Shown here piece by piece: positions 24,290-31,599 of a stretch of 43,481 nt of DNA. The translations under genes and the position numbers were made by a program. The DNA is from Bacillus sp. (in: firmicutes) (GTDB lineage Bacteria > Bacillota > Bacilli > Bacillales > Cytobacillaceae). The notes under the pieces are model-generated. The model saw only the letters and a program-made list of their open reading frames with translations. It did not search any database and had not been told where the DNA came from. Numbering within the stretch: position 1 is the stretch's first letter; each line of letters starts with the position of its first letter. The DNA is taken from assembly GCA_011524525.1 (NCBI GenBank), contig WTKE01000033.1:1-43481 (forward strand), in the 5' to 3' direction.

Positions 24290-25570
24290 TCACCTCTTCT
24301 CTTTTTTGATAATTTCCTCTGCTGCTTGTTTCCCGCTATACGCAGCCCCCTCAGACAAGATATAATGCGGAGAGGCCCAATCTCCTGCTATATATAATCC
24401 AGGGATGTCAGTTTCAGAACGTTGGAAATATTTTTCGTGTCCAACTTGGGGAAGACGTTGATTTACAGTGATATTTGGAAGAAAACGACTTGTAATACAA
24501 TAGTCTTTCCAGCCCGGCTGTATCGTTTCTAAAAATTGTTCAAGCTCGTTTCTGACCTTTATCGAATCAATGGAATCATCTGGGTGATAGTACTTAAACA
24601 CATGAACGATACAGTGTTTACGATTCACAGAGAGGGAGGCTACATTTGAATGTACGGAATAATAAAGGGAATGATTCATGTCTAAAGCAAATAGCTTCTG
24701 AGGGTGTGGGAGTTGAGATAAAGAAATATCTAAACTAGCACCTTTGACAGGTGTAAGTTGGGAGAAAATATTATTCGCTTTTACATTCTCGATTTCACCT
24801 AATAGATTAGAGAGTTCAAGTGGTCCAGTTGTACTTATTACATATTTACAGAAAACTTCCTCGTTATTTGAAAGGATAACTTTAAAATTACGATGCTCGG
24901 CTGGTATAACTTTTTTTACAGTAGAATGAGTTTCAATCTGCACACCTGCTATGACTGCTTTATTGTGGAGTTGGTCGATAATTGTTTGCCAACCATCATG
25001 TAAATAGAGTACTCCGCCCAAGGAAGTCTTAATGTGAGTCACGACTACTTTTGCGCTAACTTTTTCTGGACAATGACAGTAAGTTGAAAGCCTACCAATT
25101 ACATATAGAAGGGATTGGACGTTTATTGATCGAACAGCTTTCTCCACCCATTGTTGATAGGTTTGGTCAGCTAACGCTTGTGTATCGACTTGTTGAATTT
25201 TTGAAAAAATCAACATCCATTCTATCCGTTCCTTCCAATTAAGTAGACTTGTTGTAAGAACGCCCCATGGATTAAAAGGAGCTAGATATTCTTTAGAGTT
25301 TTGAGTTACTATTCCTCCTAGCTTAGGTGAACCTCCTTCCAGTTTTATATCTAACTCTTCGAGAATGACTGCTGCTTTTCCTTTTTTATAAAGGGCATGA
25401 GGTCCCAAATTAAAATAATCTTGTCTTATTTTCTCAGTTTGGGCTCTCCCTCCAACCTTGTTTCCTTTTTCAAGGATTAAGATAGATAAATCACTTTTTG
25501 CTAAATAATTTGCTGCTACATACCCCGCTAATCCTCCACCAATAATAACAACATCCCAAATCTGTGTCAT
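24290..25570 (-). CDS. FAD-dependent oxidoreductase (amine oxidase/phytoene desaturase-like)
   Basis: The 426-residue protein starts with an FAD Rossmann fold, VVIIGGGLAGYVAANYLA, and the adjoining ILEKGNKVGGRAQT. The C-terminal FAD contact is GLYIAGDWASPHYILSEGA. This is the NAD(P)-binding, protoporphyrinogen oxidase/phytoene desaturase superfamily; no close functional match is evident, and no carotenoid genes are nearby. ATG 25570 is preceded by AGGAGG on the minus strand. ECF41 sigma genes are usually paired with a carboxymuconolactone decarboxylase, an oxidoreductase or an epimerase; this fills that partner slot. The physiological substrate is unknown. Confidence 0.85.
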   Translation of the reverse strand: MTQIWDVVIIGGGLAGYVAANYLAKSDLSILILEKGNKVGGRAQTEKIRQDYFNLGPHALYKKGKAAVILEELDIKLEGGSPKLGGIVTQNSKEYLAPFNPWGVLTTSLLNWKERIEWMLIFSKIQQVDTQALADQTYQQWVEKAVRSINVQSLLYVIGRLSTYCHCPEKVSAKVVVTHIKTSLGGVLYLHDGWQTIIDQLHNKAVIAGVQIETHSTVKKVIPAEHRNFKVILSNNEEVFCKYVISTTGPLELSNLLGEIENVKANNIFSQLTPVKGASLDISLSQLPHPQKLFALDMNHSLYYSVHSNVASLSVNRKHCIVHVFKYYHPDDSIDSIKVRNELEQFLETIQPGWKDYCITSRFLPNITVNQRLPQVGHEKYFQRSETDIPGLYIAGDWASPHYILSEGAAYSGKQAAEEIIKKEKR

Positions 25571-25605
25571 ATAAAAAACCTCCTAGTTATCTTTTCATCA
25601 ATCAT

Positions 25606-25631
25606 GACGAGGAGGAGAGATTTTTGTGACA
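25606..25631 (-). promoter_or_regulatory. Predicted ECF41-dependent promoter
   Basis: On the minus strand TGTCACA (25631-25625) is followed after 15 bases by CGTC (25609-25606). This is the -35/-10 pair known for ECF41 sigma factors. It lies 35 bases upstream of the oxidoreductase start and should drive the oxidoreductase-sigma operon under positive autoregulation. Confidence 0.85.
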
Positions 25632-25639
25632 TAAATAAA

Positions 25640-25665
25640 TAAGCGTCATTATTTATAGACGCTTA
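25640..25665 (-). terminator. Terminator of the DUF4405 gene
   Basis: TAAGCGTC and GACGCTTA form an 8-bp stem (25640-25647 and 25658-25665). On the minus strand it is followed by ATTTATTTAT. It sits just before the ECF41 promoter and separates the two minus-strand units. Confidence 0.65.
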
Positions 25666-25675
25666 CTCTAGTCAA

Positions 25676-26614
25676 TTAAGATACAAAAGTTATTTTTTGT
25701 TCAGAAGGTTTCTTTTTCCGCTTTGCAAGTAGCTTTTCTAAATAGTAGATAAGAATGATAAATACGGACATGATGCTAAAATACTGAATGATAACTTCTA
25801 ATGCATTAGCACTTCCTGTTTCACCGCCTCTTCCCTCGAACCCACCTCTTGCTAACCGGTCACCTTGTCCTGAAAAATCATCATCAGAAGTAGTCCCACG
25901 TTCAAACTGACCAGCCTCTCCTGATAATTCACCATCTGGAGGGTTAGGTCTACCGCTTTCACCAGAAAAGTCTCCGCTTGGAGGTGTCCCGCGTTCGAAT
26001 TGACCTTTTGCCATACCTGACATTTCGGTAGAAGAAGTAAATACACTAGCCACTCCTTGTAGATTCGTAAGAAAGTTTGTTGTGTAGATTTCATAGCTTC
26101 CAAACACCAGGAGTGTCACTGTTGCCACCTTCGCAACAATTCCTAAACCTTTTTTGTAAGACTTAAGCTTAACGATTTTGTGGAATACATTCATTACCCA
26201 TTTCCAGTGCAATCCCACGTGTGCGGCAACTAAAACAAGTACTAAATAGGAAATAGAAATATGTGCCATTTGAAACCAACGCTCATTTGCAACATTAATA
26301 TTTGGGAACACAATGTGAGAAACCAATATTCCACTGATGATAATAAAGGCCATAGTGATGAGTAAAAGTAAATTTAAGACATATCCAAATTTTGTTCTGA
26401 AAGGAAGCTTCCGATCAAATAACTTAACCGTCACATTTTTAACCCATCTCCAGTTAAGTGCTATATGTGTAAAAAATACTGCGGCAATGGCTAACCCTGC
26501 AATTTCATGAAAGGTTAAGCCGCCCAAAACTTGTTTGTTGAAAAACAAGACAAATGTGACTGCCATTAAAATGTCCAGTCCAAACTTTACGTACATTAAC
26601 TTTTTCTCTTTCAA
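25676..26614 (-). CDS. DUF4405 membrane protein, probable b-type cytochrome
   Basis: The 312-residue protein has membrane helices at about 10-30, 33-52, 78-100, 115-137, 158-176 and 272-292. Two related modules are visible: HEIAGLAI with H36 and H50, and AHISISYL with H118 and H132, each His pair 14 residues apart and followed by an NWRWV/HWKWV motif. Such pairs fit heme ligation; DUF4405 proteins have been linked to flavinylated extracytoplasmic electron transfer. Residues 203-268 form a Gly/Ser/Glu-rich loop with a repeated GQFERGT. Start TTG 26614 has GGGGGTG seven bases upstream. The gene is preceded by direct repeats at 26665-26683. Confidence 0.75.
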   Translation of the reverse strand: MKEKKLMYVKFGLDILMAVTFVLFFNKQVLGGLTFHEIAGLAIAAVFFTHIALNWRWVKNVTVKLFDRKLPFRTKFGYVLNLLLLITMAFIIISGILVSHIVFPNINVANERWFQMAHISISYLVLVLVAAHVGLHWKWVMNVFHKIVKLKSYKKGLGIVAKVATVTLLVFGSYEIYTTNFLTNLQGVASVFTSSTEMSGMAKGQFERGTPPSGDFSGESGRPNPPDGELSGEAGQFERGTTSDDDFSGQGDRLARGGFEGRGGETGSANALEVIIQYFSIMSVFIILIYYLEKLLAKRKKKPSEQKITFVS

Positions 26615-26649
26615 TTCAAGGCACCCCCTTAAAAATTTAATTTAATCCA

Positions 26650-26683
26650 ATTATGGAGGACGGACCTTAAAAGAACCTTAAAA
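26650..26683 (-). promoter_or_regulatory. Direct-repeat activator site and -10 box of the DUF4405 gene
   Basis: On the minus strand two TTTAAG copies (26682-26677 and 26671-26666) have an 11-base period, followed after 10 bases by CATAAT (26655-26650). The repeats take the place of a -35 box, typical of OmpR-family response regulators. The same arrangement precedes the HD-GYP gene. Confidence 0.6.
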
Positions 26684-26716
26684 TATTATGAGTGCAGCTT
26701 ATGGATAGGTTTAATG

Positions 26717-26757
26717 AAAAAAGTTAACACTTTCAGAATCATTGGCTTACCTTTTTT
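26717..26757. terminator. Possible weak terminator at the end of the YetF-like gene
   Basis: AAAAAAGTTAA (26717-26727) and TTACCTTTTTT (26747-26757) can pair with one mismatch. The sequence overlaps the stop codon of the minus-strand gene. The evidence is weak. Confidence 0.3.
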
Positions 26758-27463
26758 ATTTATATAAGAATATCTTCATATTCTCCTTGTTATCAATGGT
26801 TGCAAGAAGTACATCTTTTACCCTGGTTTGATAGGAACTTTCTAACTTTGAGGTGATCCATTCTTTACTTTTTCCCATTTCCTTTAGTTCAGCTGTAAGT
26901 ATGGTGCCTTCTTTAATAATGGTCCTCGGGTGTTCGAAAGGCTCTGTTTTTATTCCTAACGTTGAAGGGGTAACAGGTTGATATTTAGGATCTAAGAAAA
27001 ATGATATTTTTCCATCTGCTTCCCAAGTAGCTAGGACTATTTTCTTCACATCATCAACTTGTCCCTCACGTAATTCTTCAAGAAGAACATCAAGGGAAAT
27101 TCTCGCCTTTTTCAATCCTTCATACAGAATGTTACCATCCTTAATAATCGTAACAGGTGAATTATTCACTAGTCTTCTAAACCATGGCCATTTCAGAATC
27201 ATATATATACCAGTAATATATAAAACCATTAATACAGCCGTGGTTATCATAGATCCTTTTAGTCCGAGATGTTGATCGGATAAAGGATGGGCAATAATAT
27301 TTCCAATGACTAAAGCCATAACAAAATCAAGTAGCCGTAATTGAGATATGGATCGTTGAGTCAATAATCTAGCTACAATCAATAGAAAAACAAAACCGAC
27401 AACTGCACGAAGAACCCACTCCATGCTAGTAAGGGTTTCTTGACTTTGGTAAAAATCCATCAT
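26756..27463 (-). CDS. DUF421 (YetF-like) membrane protein
   Basis: The 235-residue protein has three N-terminal membrane helices (about 18-37, 45-63, 68-90) and a soluble C-terminal YetF-type domain with the typical VTIIKDGNILYEGLKKARISLDV pattern split across 110-135 and a second RTIIKEGTI repeat. Bacillus has several such paralogues (YetF, YdfS, YrbG, YkjA), some made in spores. The exact function is unknown. Start ATG 27463 is preferred over GTG 27472 because AAAGGA lies 10 bases upstream. It is divergent from the HD-GYP gene and shares its intergenic space. Confidence 0.88.
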   Translation of the reverse strand: MMDFYQSQETLTSMEWVLRAVVGFVFLLIVARLLTQRSISQLRLLDFVMALVIGNIIAHPLSDQHLGLKGSMITTAVLMVLYITGIYMILKWPWFRRLVNNSPVTIIKDGNILYEGLKKARISLDVLLEELREGQVDDVKKIVLATWEADGKISFFLDPKYQPVTPSTLGIKTEPFEHPRTIIKEGTILTAELKEMGKSKEWITSKLESSYQTRVKDVLLATIDNKENMKIFLYK

Positions 27464-27625
27464 GTAGAACACATCCTTTATTCCGATAACTAAATGTTAG
27501 TTTACCTATGAGGTGATTGAAATAATCTTCAATCGTATGAAATTGTTTCAAATTCATTTTTAGTGCAGGATAAGAATATTTCATAATACATTCAAAAGTA
27601 GAATGCTCTTATTTGAGATCATTTT

Positions 27626-27658
27626 TTTAAGGTTTTCTTAAGGTTTGTCTTTAATAAT
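27626..27658 (+). promoter_or_regulatory. Direct-repeat activator site and -10 box of the HD-GYP gene
   Basis: TTTAAG (27626-27631) and CTTAAG (27637-27642) have an 11-base period and are followed after exactly 10 bases by AATAAT (27653-27658). This repeats the layout before the DUF4405 gene, suggesting one regulator controls both. Confidence 0.6.
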
Positions 27659-27697
27659 TACTGAAGTTTGAATGAAGTAATTAGGAGATGGTGTTTT

Positions 27698-28645
27698 ATG
27701 AAGACTAGGTGGTCCGTTATGTTAGAAAGAACAGATATTTACCGTTGGTTATTTGGTGCAACGGTTATTCTTTATTTTTTGAGTGGTAATTACATAAACA
27801 ATCGTGATATTTTCATGTTATTCACTTTAATTATACTCTGTTTTTCCGCATTATCATTTCGAAAAGTGTGGATCCAAATTTTTACTAGTGGGATTATTTC
27901 ACTTATAGGGGCTTACCATGTACCCGATTTTAGTATTCAAATAACCATCCTTCAATGGGTTTGGTACTTTGTAATGGCCACGTTTATTATGATTCTTATT
28001 GAAAAGTATATTGGTGAGAAAAGAAATATGATTGATCTTATCACCTCACTAGCTAATACATTAGATTCGAGAGATAATTATACTGCTTTCCACTCGAACA
28101 ACGTAGCGAACTATTCAAAAGCCATTGCAGAAGAGTTAAAACTTAAGCAAAACGTTTGTAAAAATATTTATATTGGTGGATTGCTTCACGATATAGGGAA
28201 AGTTGGTATTTCAGAAAATGTATTAAATAAATCTACAAAATTAACCACAGACGAATTTCTACATATTAAAGAGCATCCGTCTATTGGTTATGAGCTCGTG
28301 AAACATATCAAACCGTTTGAGAAGAGTGGAGTATTAAATATGATTTTGTACCATCACGAACGCTATGACGGTAAGGGATATCCCAAAGGATTAAAGGGAG
28401 AGGAAATCCCATTAGAAGCTCGTATTATGGCAGTGGCTGATGCGTTTGATGCCATGACATCACACCGGGTGTATCGTGAGGCAAGAAGATTAGAATATAC
28501 ATTAAATGAGCTTCAAAAGGAGAGAGGAAAACAGTTTGATCCAATGGTGGTAGATGCCTTTTTAAAGAGGATTGGGAAAACAAATATGAACCTTTATCCC
28601 AGCAAGCAACCTGTAGGAATACCTTATCAAAAAATGGGATCTTAA
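27698..28645 (+). CDS. Membrane-bound HD-GYP domain protein
   Basis: The 315-residue protein has about four membrane helices in residues 18-120 and a cytoplasmic HD-GYP domain from about 130. The metal-binding HD pair is H164-D165 in LLHDIGK, and HHERYDGKGYP spans 219-229, so both signature motifs are intact. HD-GYP enzymes degrade cyclic di-GMP to GMP or pGpG, or related cyclic dinucleotides. No separate sensor domain is visible; the helices may sense a membrane signal. ATG 27698 is used because TAGGAG precedes it; a TTG at 27668 lacks an SD. Shared repeats link its expression to the DUF4405 gene. Confidence 0.9.
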   Translation: MKTRWSVMLERTDIYRWLFGATVILYFLSGNYINNRDIFMLFTLIILCFSALSFRKVWIQIFTSGIISLIGAYHVPDFSIQITILQWVWYFVMATFIMILIEKYIGEKRNMIDLITSLANTLDSRDNYTAFHSNNVANYSKAIAEELKLKQNVCKNIYIGGLLHDIGKVGISENVLNKSTKLTTDEFLHIKEHPSIGYELVKHIKPFEKSGVLNMILYHHERYDGKGYPKGLKGEEIPLEARIMAVADAFDAMTSHRVYREARRLEYTLNELQKERGKQFDPMVVDAFLKRIGKTNMNLYPSKQPVGIPYQKMGS

Positions 28646-28666
28646 AATCATATCACAAAAATATTC

Positions 28667-28695
28667 TTGACCAACTAAAAGAATAATGCTAAAAT
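28667..28695 (+). promoter_or_regulatory. Sigma-A promoter of the glycine riboswitch transcript
   Basis: TTGACC (28667-28672) and TAAAAT (28690-28695) are separated by 17 bases. The transcript would start near 28702 and carry a leader of about 340 bases before the transporter gene. Confidence 0.75.
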
Positions 28696-28810
28696 TACAA
28701 ATTATCGTAGAATAATAGATTGAGAGTTTGTTGATAAAAACAAATCTTATCTGTAAATAATATAATCAAGCAAGCTATGAATGTTATGGGTCAAACTATA
28801 ACAGGAGCGG

Positions 28811-28872
28811 CTTCTGGAGAGATCGCTATTGCGACGCCGAAGGGTTCACAATCTCAGGCAAAAGGACAGAAG
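28811..28872 (+). ncRNA. Glycine riboswitch, single aptamer
   Basis: The core matches the glycine (gcvT-type) aptamer: P1 arms CTTCT (28811-28815) and AGAAG (28868-28872), GGAGAG, a short P3 (CGC/GCG), GCCGAAGG, CTCAGG and AAAAGGACAG. Only one aptamer is visible; the usual tandem second copy is absent. A terminator hairpin at 28962-28994 forms the likely expression platform upstream of a CycA-like gene. Whether glycine turns expression on or off was not worked out. Confidence 0.9.
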
Positions 28873-28961
28873 AGTAAAGATACTAATTTGGTATGAAAAG
28901 AAAGAGTAAGTAGAACCTCTTTTTATCATTCAACCATGTGTATTTGTTATTCTGACGTTTT

Positions 28962-28994
28962 AAGAGATTGGAGGGAACTCCAGTCTCTTTTTTT
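28962..28994 (+). terminator. Riboswitch-controlled terminator
   Basis: AAGAGATTGGAG (28962-28973) pairs with CTCCAGTCTCTT (28978-28989) with one G-U pair and ends in a long T tract. It lies between the aptamer and the start of the transporter gene. Confidence 0.88.
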
Positions 28995-29044
28995 ATAACT
29001 ATTATTACTATGATAACATTTGAAGAAAAACGGAGGAATAGCAA

Positions 29045-30391
29045 GTGGCACAGCATGAATTAAAAAGGGAACTGAAAAATCGACATGTACAGCTAATCGC
29101 AATTGGCGGTACGATTGGTACTGGATTGTTTTTAGGTTCAGGAAAAGCGATTTCATTAGCAGGACCCTCAATCATCTTAGCTTATTTAATTGTGGGAATA
29201 GCAACCTTTTTTGTTATGAGAGCATTAGGTGAGCTTCTATTATCGAATGCAGGTTATCAATCATTTACCGATTTTGCAGTGGACTATATCGGACCATGGG
29301 CAGGCTTTGTAACAGGGTGGACGTACTGGTTCTGTTGGATTATGACGGCAATGGCCGATATTATTGCGGTAGGAATGTATGTGCAATATTGGTTTGACAT
29401 CCCACAATGGGTACCTGCGCTCATCTGTTTAATCATTTTATTAGGGTTGAATCTATTAACAGTAAAGCTTTTTGGAGAATTAGAATTTTGGTTTGCCATT
29501 ATTAAGGTTATCACGATTCTCGCTTTAATTGTTATTGGAGTGGTTTTACTTGTAATTGGGTTTAAAACAGACGCAGGTACGGTTTCGGTACAAAATTTAT
29601 GGCAACACGGAGGGTTTTTCCCGAATGGAATTAGCGGCTTTTTGTTTTCTTTCCAAATGGTCGTATTTGCTTTTGTTGGAGTAGAGTTGGTTGGTGTATC
29701 GGCTGCAGAAACAGCTGATCCAAAGAAAAATATTCCTTCAGCCATTAACAAAATTCCTTTAAGAATTCTGTTCTTTTATGTGGGTGCATTAATTGTTCTA
29801 CTTAGCATAAATCCATGGAACCAATTAAATGCAGATACAAGTCCTTTTGTTAAGACCTTTACTTTAGTTGGTATTCCCGTTGCGGCTGGAATCATTAATT
29901 TTGTCGTATTAACGTCTGCTGCATCTGCGAGTAATAGTGGATTATTCTCCACCAGCCGTATTATGTATAACTTAGGACGTCAAAATGGTGGAAGAGGTAT
30001 GCTTGCAAAATTAAACAAAAATGCAGTGCCAAGTAATGCCTTGCTTATTTCAACGGTCATTGTTTCTGTAGGAACACTGTTAAGTAAACTGATCCCCGAG
30101 CAAGCCTTTGGAATTGTCACAACCATTAGTGCGATTTGTTTCATTTGGGTGTGGAGCATTATATTAATCTCTCATATTAGATATAAGAAAACTCGTCCAG
30201 ATTTACACCAAAAATCAATATTTAAAGCTCCACTAACACCATTTATTAATTATGTGGTACTAGCTCTATTTGCGTTTATTTTACTGGTGATGCTGATTTC
30301 AGAATCGACTCGTTCAGCCTTATTGTTAACACCCTTATGGTTTGTTTTATTGTTTGTTTTGTATTTCTTTAAAAGTAAGAGAATCGTGTAA
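29045..30391 (+). CDS. cycA: Amino acid permease, CycA-like D-serine/D-alanine/glycine transporter
   Basis: The 448-residue protein has about twelve membrane helices and the APC-family start IAIGGTIGTGLFLGSGKAIS. It follows E. coli CycA closely in many blocks: GPWAGFVTGWTYWFCWI, LTVKLFGELEFWFA, FAFVGVELVGVSAAET, NFVVLTSAASASNSG and RPDLHQKSI. The glycine riboswitch in its leader independently supports glycine as a substrate. Start GTG 29045 has GGAGGA at 29032-29037. In B. subtilis the nearest named relative is probably AapA. It is a single-gene transcript with its own terminator. Confidence 0.9.
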   Translation: MAQHELKRELKNRHVQLIAIGGTIGTGLFLGSGKAISLAGPSIILAYLIVGIATFFVMRALGELLLSNAGYQSFTDFAVDYIGPWAGFVTGWTYWFCWIMTAMADIIAVGMYVQYWFDIPQWVPALICLIILLGLNLLTVKLFGELEFWFAIIKVITILALIVIGVVLLVIGFKTDAGTVSVQNLWQHGGFFPNGISGFLFSFQMVVFAFVGVELVGVSAAETADPKKNIPSAINKIPLRILFFYVGALIVLLSINPWNQLNADTSPFVKTFTLVGIPVAAGIINFVVLTSAASASNSGLFSTSRIMYNLGRQNGGRGMLAKLNKNAVPSNALLISTVIVSVGTLLSKLIPEQAFGIVTTISAICFIWVWSIILISHIRYKKTRPDLHQKSIFKAPLTPFINYVVLALFAFILLVMLISESTRSALLLTPLWFVLLFVLYFFKSKRIV

Positions 30392-30398
30392 AATTGAG

Positions 30399-30429
30399 AC
30401 ACTTTGTCAAAAGACAAGGTGTTTTTTCT
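30399..30429 (+). terminator. Terminator of the cycA-like gene
   Basis: ACACTTTGTC (30399-30408) and GACAAGGTGT (30413-30422) form a 10-bp stem with one G-U pair and a T tract. Confidence 0.9.
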
Positions 30430-30479
30430 TTTATTCATTAACTTAGATATCTCTGCCAATTTTAGAATTATCAAAAAAG

Positions 30480-30534
30480 TATGTCAGATTATATGTCAGA
30501 ATAGTACATTCTGTCTTTTTTTATGTACTATAAT
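30480..30534 (+). promoter_or_regulatory. Candidate activated promoter of the proline operon
   Basis: A -10 box TATAAT lies at 30529-30534 with no good -35. Just upstream TATGTCAGA occurs twice with a 12-base period (30480-30488 and 30492-30500), and GTCAGAAT/ATTCTGTC form an inverted repeat in 30495-30515. These look like activator half-sites. No sigma-54 type -24/-12 pair was found. Confidence 0.5.
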
Positions 30535-30545
30535 CAGATCATTCA

Positions 30546-30602
30546 TTAAACAATAGTGTTCAAATTTTAATAGTTTTAATAATTTTGAACACTATTGTTT
30601 AA
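30546..30602 (+). repeat. 19-bp perfect inverted repeat in the proline operon leader
   Basis: Arms at 30546-30564 and 30584-30602 are exact reverse complements (TTAAACAATAGTGTTCAAA on the left) with a 19-base spacer. The repeat begins near the predicted transcription start and ends 33 bases before the SD-bearing region. A runs, not T, follow, so it is not a terminator. It may be a repressor operator or an RNA hairpin. Confidence 0.8.
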
Positions 30603-30648
30603 AAATAGTTATGTTTTACCTATTTCTAAAAACGAAGGGGTGTATGAT

Positions 30649-31566
30649 ATGGAAGTAATTATGCGAAATATGTTCCAATCAATTGGAAAGAATCCATCAG
30701 CAAACAAGCTAGCGAAAAAATATGGATTACGTTTAGGAGCTACACGGTTTGTAGCTGGAGATACGATTAAGACAGCAATCAATGCGGTGAAAAAACTAAA
30801 TGCTGAAGGTAAGGTTGCTACATTAGATCACTTAGGGGAGTTTGTTTTTACGAAGGAAGAAGCGAATGAATCGGCAAGTATGTGTATTGCAACATTAGAT
30901 GCAATTGCACAGTCCTCAGTCCAATCTAATCTATCATTAAAGATGACATCCCTAGGATTGGATATTAGCAGAGAACTATGTGTGGCAAATATGAAGAGAA
31001 TACTAGATAGAGCCAAAATGTATGGTAACTTTGTTCGAATTGATATGGAGGATTATGCTCACGCACAAGTGACTATTGATATTTTTAAAGAGTTAAAGGA
31101 AATTTATGGTGATCATGTAGGTCTTGTCATACAGGCTTACTTATACCGTACGGAAAATGATATGAATGAAATGAATGCCTATAAGGCTAATTTACGGTTA
31201 GTAAAAGGCGCCTATAAAGAGTCTTCCGAAGTGGCATTTCCAGAAAAGGCAGACGTAGATGTAAATTTTATAAAATGCATTGAAGCCCATCTGTTAAATG
31301 GAAATTACACAGCTATTGCCACACATGATCCAAAGATAATTGCTCAAACGAAAGAACTGGTTAATAAATTTCATATTTCTAAAGACTTATTTGAATTTCA
31401 AATGTTGTATGGGATTTGTGTCGATCTACAAAATCAATTGGTGAAGGAAGGTTATAAAGTACGTATTTATGTACCCTATGGAATTGATTGGTTTGGTTAT
31501 TTTATGAGACGGCTTGCAGAAAGACCAGCGAATGTATGGTTTGTTCTGAAAAATTTTTTCAAATAA
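30649..31566 (+). CDS. putB: Proline dehydrogenase
   Basis: The 305-residue protein oxidises L-proline to pyrroline-5-carboxylate with FAD, passing electrons to the membrane quinone pool. It is the stand-alone barrel form usual in Gram-positives. Visible signatures are FVRIDMEDYAH, LRLVKGAYKE, ATHDPK, EFQMLYG and the substrate-binding C-terminal RRLAERPANVWF. Start ATG 30649 has GAAGGGGTG at 30635-30643; a TTG at 30595 inside the inverted repeat lacks an SD. It heads an operon with the next-step dehydrogenase, the proline importer and glutamate dehydrogenase. Confidence 0.92.
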   Translation: MEVIMRNMFQSIGKNPSANKLAKKYGLRLGATRFVAGDTIKTAINAVKKLNAEGKVATLDHLGEFVFTKEEANESASMCIATLDAIAQSSVQSNLSLKMTSLGLDISRELCVANMKRILDRAKMYGNFVRIDMEDYAHAQVTIDIFKELKEIYGDHVGLVIQAYLYRTENDMNEMNAYKANLRLVKGAYKESSEVAFPEKADVDVNFIKCIEAHLLNGNYTAIATHDPKIIAQTKELVNKFHISKDLFEFQMLYGICVDLQNQLVKEGYKVRIYVPYGIDWFGYFMRRLAERPANVWFVLKNFFK

Positions 31567-31599
31567 GTTCTAAAATAAAAAAATAAAAAGGGGAAATAA

